The notes under the pieces were generated by a model. The model saw only the letters and a program-made list of their open reading frames with translations, had not been told where the DNA came from and did not search any database. The position numbers and the translations under genes were made by a program. Below, in pieces: positions 60,810 to 64,000 of a stretch of 64,000 nucleotides of DNA. Numbering within the stretch: the stretch's first letter is position 1; each line of letters begins with the position of its first letter. Source of the DNA: Chryseobacterium sp. KLBC 52 (GTDB lineage: Bacteria > Bacteroidota > Bacteroidia > Flavobacteriales > Weeksellaceae); assembly GCF_003347605.1 (NCBI RefSeq), contig NZ_QDFZ01000008.1, forward strand, positions 176,238 to 240,237, written 5' to 3'.

Positions 60810-63674
60810 ATGTCCGAATAGATCTTTCAGACTTACTTCTTTAAATGTTCCCATTTTGTTGACAGCTTCCATATCAAGGTTCTCCTTTTTACCGATAATG
60901 GCTGTGTTAAAATGTATTGATTGAACTTCTGTCTGATAAAAATGTTTGATATCTTCAAAATTCAGACTTTGGATCTGTTTATAGATATCCTTTCTGAAAT
61001 CATGATAGATATTCAGTTTCTGTAATCTTAAAGTATTGAAGAATATATTATTTCGGGTTACCCTTGTTGAGGCAATCTGTTTCATTGCAGCGTTTCTGGC
61101 GTTTTCAAACTGAATAGGGACTTCAGGAAGTTCGTTCATCAGTTCATTCAACGTATCTACAGCGATCATCAGCTTGTCAGGTTGAGTTCCTATATAAGTT
61201 GTTACATAATCAGGATGGTTCAGCTCAGAGTTCGCAGCATAAGAAACATAAGCAGAGTAAGCAAGACTCTTACTTTCACGCATCTCCTGGAAAACAATAG
61301 AAGATAATCCTCTTCCGAAATATTCATTGAACACATTGATCTTTCCGAAATGAAGCGGGTTCACCTCGTTTCCTTTACCAATCTTGCTCATTTCCATCTG
61401 AACCATATCGTAGTTGATGAAATACACGTTTCCTCCTGTTGCCGGTTCCGGATATTGCTTGGCTTCCGGTATCTGAAGGCTTTGAGGTTCTATGTACGCA
61501 CCGATGTATTCTTTAAAGTTTTCAAAATTTTTACCATAGAAAAATACCTGATAAGGATATTGGAACAGTGCTTTCATCCTGTCTGTGAACACTTCAGGTT
61601 TGCTGTTTTCAAGTTCCTCCTTAGAAATAACATCCGTAAAACGGGAGTTACTGCCCAGTTTCGTGTAATTGTTCAGTGCCGTTATAATTCGGTTTTTATC
61701 TTTCTTCATGGCCTGGCGGTTTTCCAGTACTGTTCCGACAAACTGATTATAGATTTCCTGATCAGGCAGCACATCGCGCATCCAATGTTGTAAAAGGGTA
61801 ATTCCTTTTTCTATATTTTCTTCCAGTCCGCTGAGCGAGATGATCAGCTGATTGTTTGTTGTCTTAAAATCATTGCTGACTCCGATTTTGAAAAATTCCT
61901 TTTTTAAATCCTCCGGCGAAAGGGTATCAGTTCCCAGATACTGCAGAAGCTGAGTTGAAATCCCTAGATCCCTGTCATGATCACTTCCAAAAGGAAAAAT
62001 AAAATGCAGCTGAGCGATATCGTTGTATTTATTCTTTACAAAACTTAATTTCTTTCCGTTAAGCTGATCCGTGATAATTTCTTTCTGATAATCGATAAAT
62101 TCAGGTTTAATATCCTCCGTTTTATCCGCCAGAATCTCTTTCAAAAATTCAGACTGACTATCACGGTTGATCTTAACAGGAGTGATCCCCGGGTTTTCAA
62201 CCCTGATCAATTTATCATTGACTCCTTTTTCTTTATTGACCACCACATAATTTTCTTTGAAAAAATCATTGGCAAAATTTACGACATCCTCTTTAGTGAA
62301 AGCAGCGTATTCATCCATTTCGTTCAGTTCCTCCTCCCAGGTTCTTCCTTTGATGTAAGAATCGTAAAGATTGGTGGCAAGGCCTTCGGCAGTTTCAAGA
62401 CCTTTCATTCTCTGAAGTTTGAAATCATTGATGATCGCCGGCAGCATCCAGTCTGGAAAATCTCCTTTCTTGATCAGCTCAATCTCATCCAGTACCATAT
62501 TCCTGGCTTCCTCCAGAGTTTGTGTTTCCTTAGGAACAGCAACAATAGAAAAATATCCATATTGTCTTAGCCCTACAGAAAAGGCCTGAGCCCAAAGCAT
62601 TTTCTGAGTCTGATTGATATGCAGATCCAGTAATCCTGCTTCCCCTCTGTTGCTGAGAATATTTGCAATCACATCAGCCAGCATTGCTTCTCTTGTTCCA
62701 TAGCTCTCTGTTCTCCATGCAAGCTGAGCGCGTGGGGTAGTAGGACTTTTTACCGTTCTTGTTACAATTTCTGTGATAGGCTTTTCAATAACAGGTGTCT
62801 TTTTAGGAAGCTCCTTATAAGGTAGAGTCCCGAAATATTGATCGATTAACTGAATGGTCTCTTCAAAATCAAAATCCCCAACCAGTACCATTGCATAATT
62901 ATTAGGAACATAATATTCATCAAAATACTTATGAATAGCCTTCATCGATGGATTCTTCAAGTGTTCCGGTTTTCCAAGTGTTGTTTGCTGCCCGTTGGGA
63001 TGAGTCGGGAAAAGAGCATCCATCAGTTCGTAGTTCACAAGTCTTGTGTCATTGTCCTGCGCTCTGTTGAACTCTTCATATACCGATTCCAGCTCAGTAT
63101 GAAAAAGACGAAGGACAATTTCAGAGAACCTTTCCTTCTCTATTTTCACCCATTTTTCAAGTTCGTTATTCGGAATATTATTTTTGTAAACCGTTTCATC
63201 AAACCAGGTATGGGCATTCGTTCCACTCGCTCCCAGAGAAGATATTGCTTTGTCATACTCATTGGCAATGGCATATTGGCTGGCTTCCTGAGAAACTTCA
63301 TCAATCTTTTTATAGATTTCTCTTTTCTTTTCAGGATCCTGTTCTGCTTTATGTTCTTCATACAAAGCTGAGATCTGATCAAGAAGCTCTTTTTCCTTTT
63401 CCCAGTTCTGAGTTCCGATGTGGGAAGTTCCTTTAAACATCATATGTTCAAGATAATGAGCCAAACCTGTATTATCAGAAGGGTCATTATTACTTCCTGT
63501 TCTTACGGGAATGAAGGTCTGTATTCTTGGAGCATCAAAATTCTGGGCAAGAAAAACCTTTAATCCATTTTTCAAAGTATAGATTCTGACGTTATTTTCG
63601 TCGTGGGTTACCGTAATATAGTTGTATTGGTTTTTATCTGTATGTACCGTTTCCTTATATTTTCTGTCTGTCAT
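60807..63674 (-). CDS. M16-family metallopeptidase (two M16 units)
   Basis: 955 residues. Inverted zinc motif HYLEH (H73, E76, H77) in HYLEHMMFKGTS, with the third ligand likely in FHTELESVYEEFNRAQ (about 192-206). The second half is an inactive M16 partner unit (NPLHFGKINVFNEYFGRGLS). No signal peptide seen, so location is uncertain. Degrades peptides in a closed chamber. Confidence 0.93.
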   Translation of the reverse strand: MTDRKYKETVHTDKNQYNYITVTHDENNVRIYTLKNGLKVFLAQNFDAPRIQTFIPVRTGSNNDPSDNTGLAHYLEHMMFKGTSHIGTQNWEKEKELLDQISALYEEHKAEQDPEKKREIYKKIDEVSQEASQYAIANEYDKAISSLGASGTNAHTWFDETVYKNNIPNNELEKWVKIEKERFSEIVLRLFHTELESVYEEFNRAQDNDTRLVNYELMDALFPTHPNGQQTTLGKPEHLKNPSMKAIHKYFDEYYVPNNYAMVLVGDFDFEETIQLIDQYFGTLPYKELPKKTPVIEKPITEIVTRTVKSPTTPRAQLAWRTESYGTREAMLADVIANILSNRGEAGLLDLHINQTQKMLWAQAFSVGLRQYGYFSIVAVPKETQTLEEARNMVLDEIELIKKGDFPDWMLPAIINDFKLQRMKGLETAEGLATNLYDSYIKGRTWEEELNEMDEYAAFTKEDVVNFANDFFKENYVVVNKEKGVNDKLIRVENPGITPVKINRDSQSEFLKEILADKTEDIKPEFIDYQKEIITDQLNGKKLSFVKNKYNDIAQLHFIFPFGSDHDRDLGISTQLLQYLGTDTLSPEDLKKEFFKIGVSNDFKTTNNQLIISLSGLEENIEKGITLLQHWMRDVLPDQEIYNQFVGTVLENRQAMKKDKNRIITALNNYTKLGSNSRFTDVISKEELENSKPEVFTDRMKALFQYPYQVFFYGKNFENFKEYIGAYIEPQSLQIPEAKQYPEPATGGNVYFINYDMVQMEMSKIGKGNEVNPLHFGKINVFNEYFGRGLSSIVFQEMRESKSLAYSAYVSYAANSELNHPDYVTTYIGTQPDKLMIAVDTLNELMNELPEVPIQFENARNAAMKQIASTRVTRNNIFFNTLRLQKLNIYHDFRKDIYKQIQSLNFEDIKHFYQTEVQSIHFNTAIIGKKENLDMEAVNKMGTFKEVSLKDLFGH

Positions 63675-64000
63675 ATATAAAACTCATTTCATTCCTTAGA
63701 AACCGGAATGCACTACAAATGTAAGGAATCAAAAAAAATGTAGACCTCTTTTTATCATTATTACATCTATTATTACATTTGAAAAGGTGAATCATTTAAC
63801 AGAAACTGTTTCCCAATCCTGCATACACTCATATATCTATAGTACATTTATATATATGACATTACTACAATTTCATCCATCCAACTCTCAAGCCCTCATA
63901 CTCTCTAACTCTCCAACTCTCACACTCTCCAACATTTTCAGGAGCTTTATCCTGCTATCCATTCATACTCCTCGCGCCCGCGCACTCCCACGCTGTCACC
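63675..64000. other. Upstream region of M16 gene to window edge
   Basis: 326 bases: a minus-strand TACATTTG box at 63723-63716 and, farther on, a low-complexity run of CTCTCTAACTCTCCAACTCTC-type repeats (about 63885-63930). No gene seen. Confidence 0.5.

Overview
The window comes from a member of the Bacteroidota, most likely a Chryseobacterium-like flavobacterium. The evidence is AT-rich DNA, TAnnTTTG (-7) promoter boxes, few Shine-Dalgarno sequences, a TonB-dependent receptor, lipoproteins with short lipoboxes, an S46 dipeptidyl-peptidase, and a subtype-iii type VI secretion system (T6SS). Genus is inferred from protein character only; there is no rRNA here and I see no tRNA.

Region 1 (1-10.1 kb): the 3' part of a TonB-dependent receptor with a coupled thioredoxin-like gene; a cupin and a quinone-oxidoreductase-like gene divergent from an HxlR regulator with a palindromic operator; a three-gene glycine betaine/proline ABC importer (proV-proW-proX order); a DUF1304 membrane gene; and a Crp/Fnr regulator followed by DoxX and AhpD-like genes. 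Region 2 (10.3-27.5 kb): redox and housekeeping genes. These include a cyclase-family hydrolase, two aldo/keto reductases, a four-gene electrophile/quinone-stress-type operon (DJ-1/PfpI, ABM monooxygenase, NAD epimerase, MdaB-like reductase), a phosphoesterase, a LysR regulator, two GNATs, a nitronate monooxygenase, an mpl-lipoprotein-acyltransferase-Nudix cluster, osmC behind a heptamer tandem repeat, rng, a 29-residue basic protein missed by length cut-offs, and HU.

Region 3 (27.8-50.4 kb) is the highlight: a T6SS-iii accessory and effector island. It starts with an atypical LuxR-type regulator, divergent from two TssO-like membrane proteins, a PKD-domain TssP-like protein and the lipoprotein TssR. 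Four nearly identical hcp (tssD) genes follow, interleaved with two vgrG (tssI) genes, clpV (tssH), a lytic transglycosylase and two effector/immunity modules. Module A is a metzincin-like zinc protease with a lipoprotein partner, plus a broken second copy of the effector 3' end with a second immunity paralogue. Module B is a PAAR-like (DUF4280)-lipase effector with a candidate adaptor upstream and an ankyrin-repeat lipoprotein downstream. Sheath, baseplate and TssN genes are absent, so the system must be split across the chromosome if functional. Every hcp gene is preceded by two or three copies of a 14-bp inverted repeat (TCGTA-N4-TACGA) repeated at exactly 21 bp. The nearest copy always starts exactly 64 bp before a TAnnTTTG box. 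This looks like the operator of an undescribed T6SS regulon.

Region 4 (50.6-64 kb): polA, two small genes including an Imm22-like orphan immunity gene, mgtC-like, an NlpE-like lipoprotein, a DPP11-type S46 peptidase, a polysaccharide deacetylase/GNAT pair and an M16 peptidase. Intergenic regions hold several hairpin terminators and dispersed or tandem repeats.
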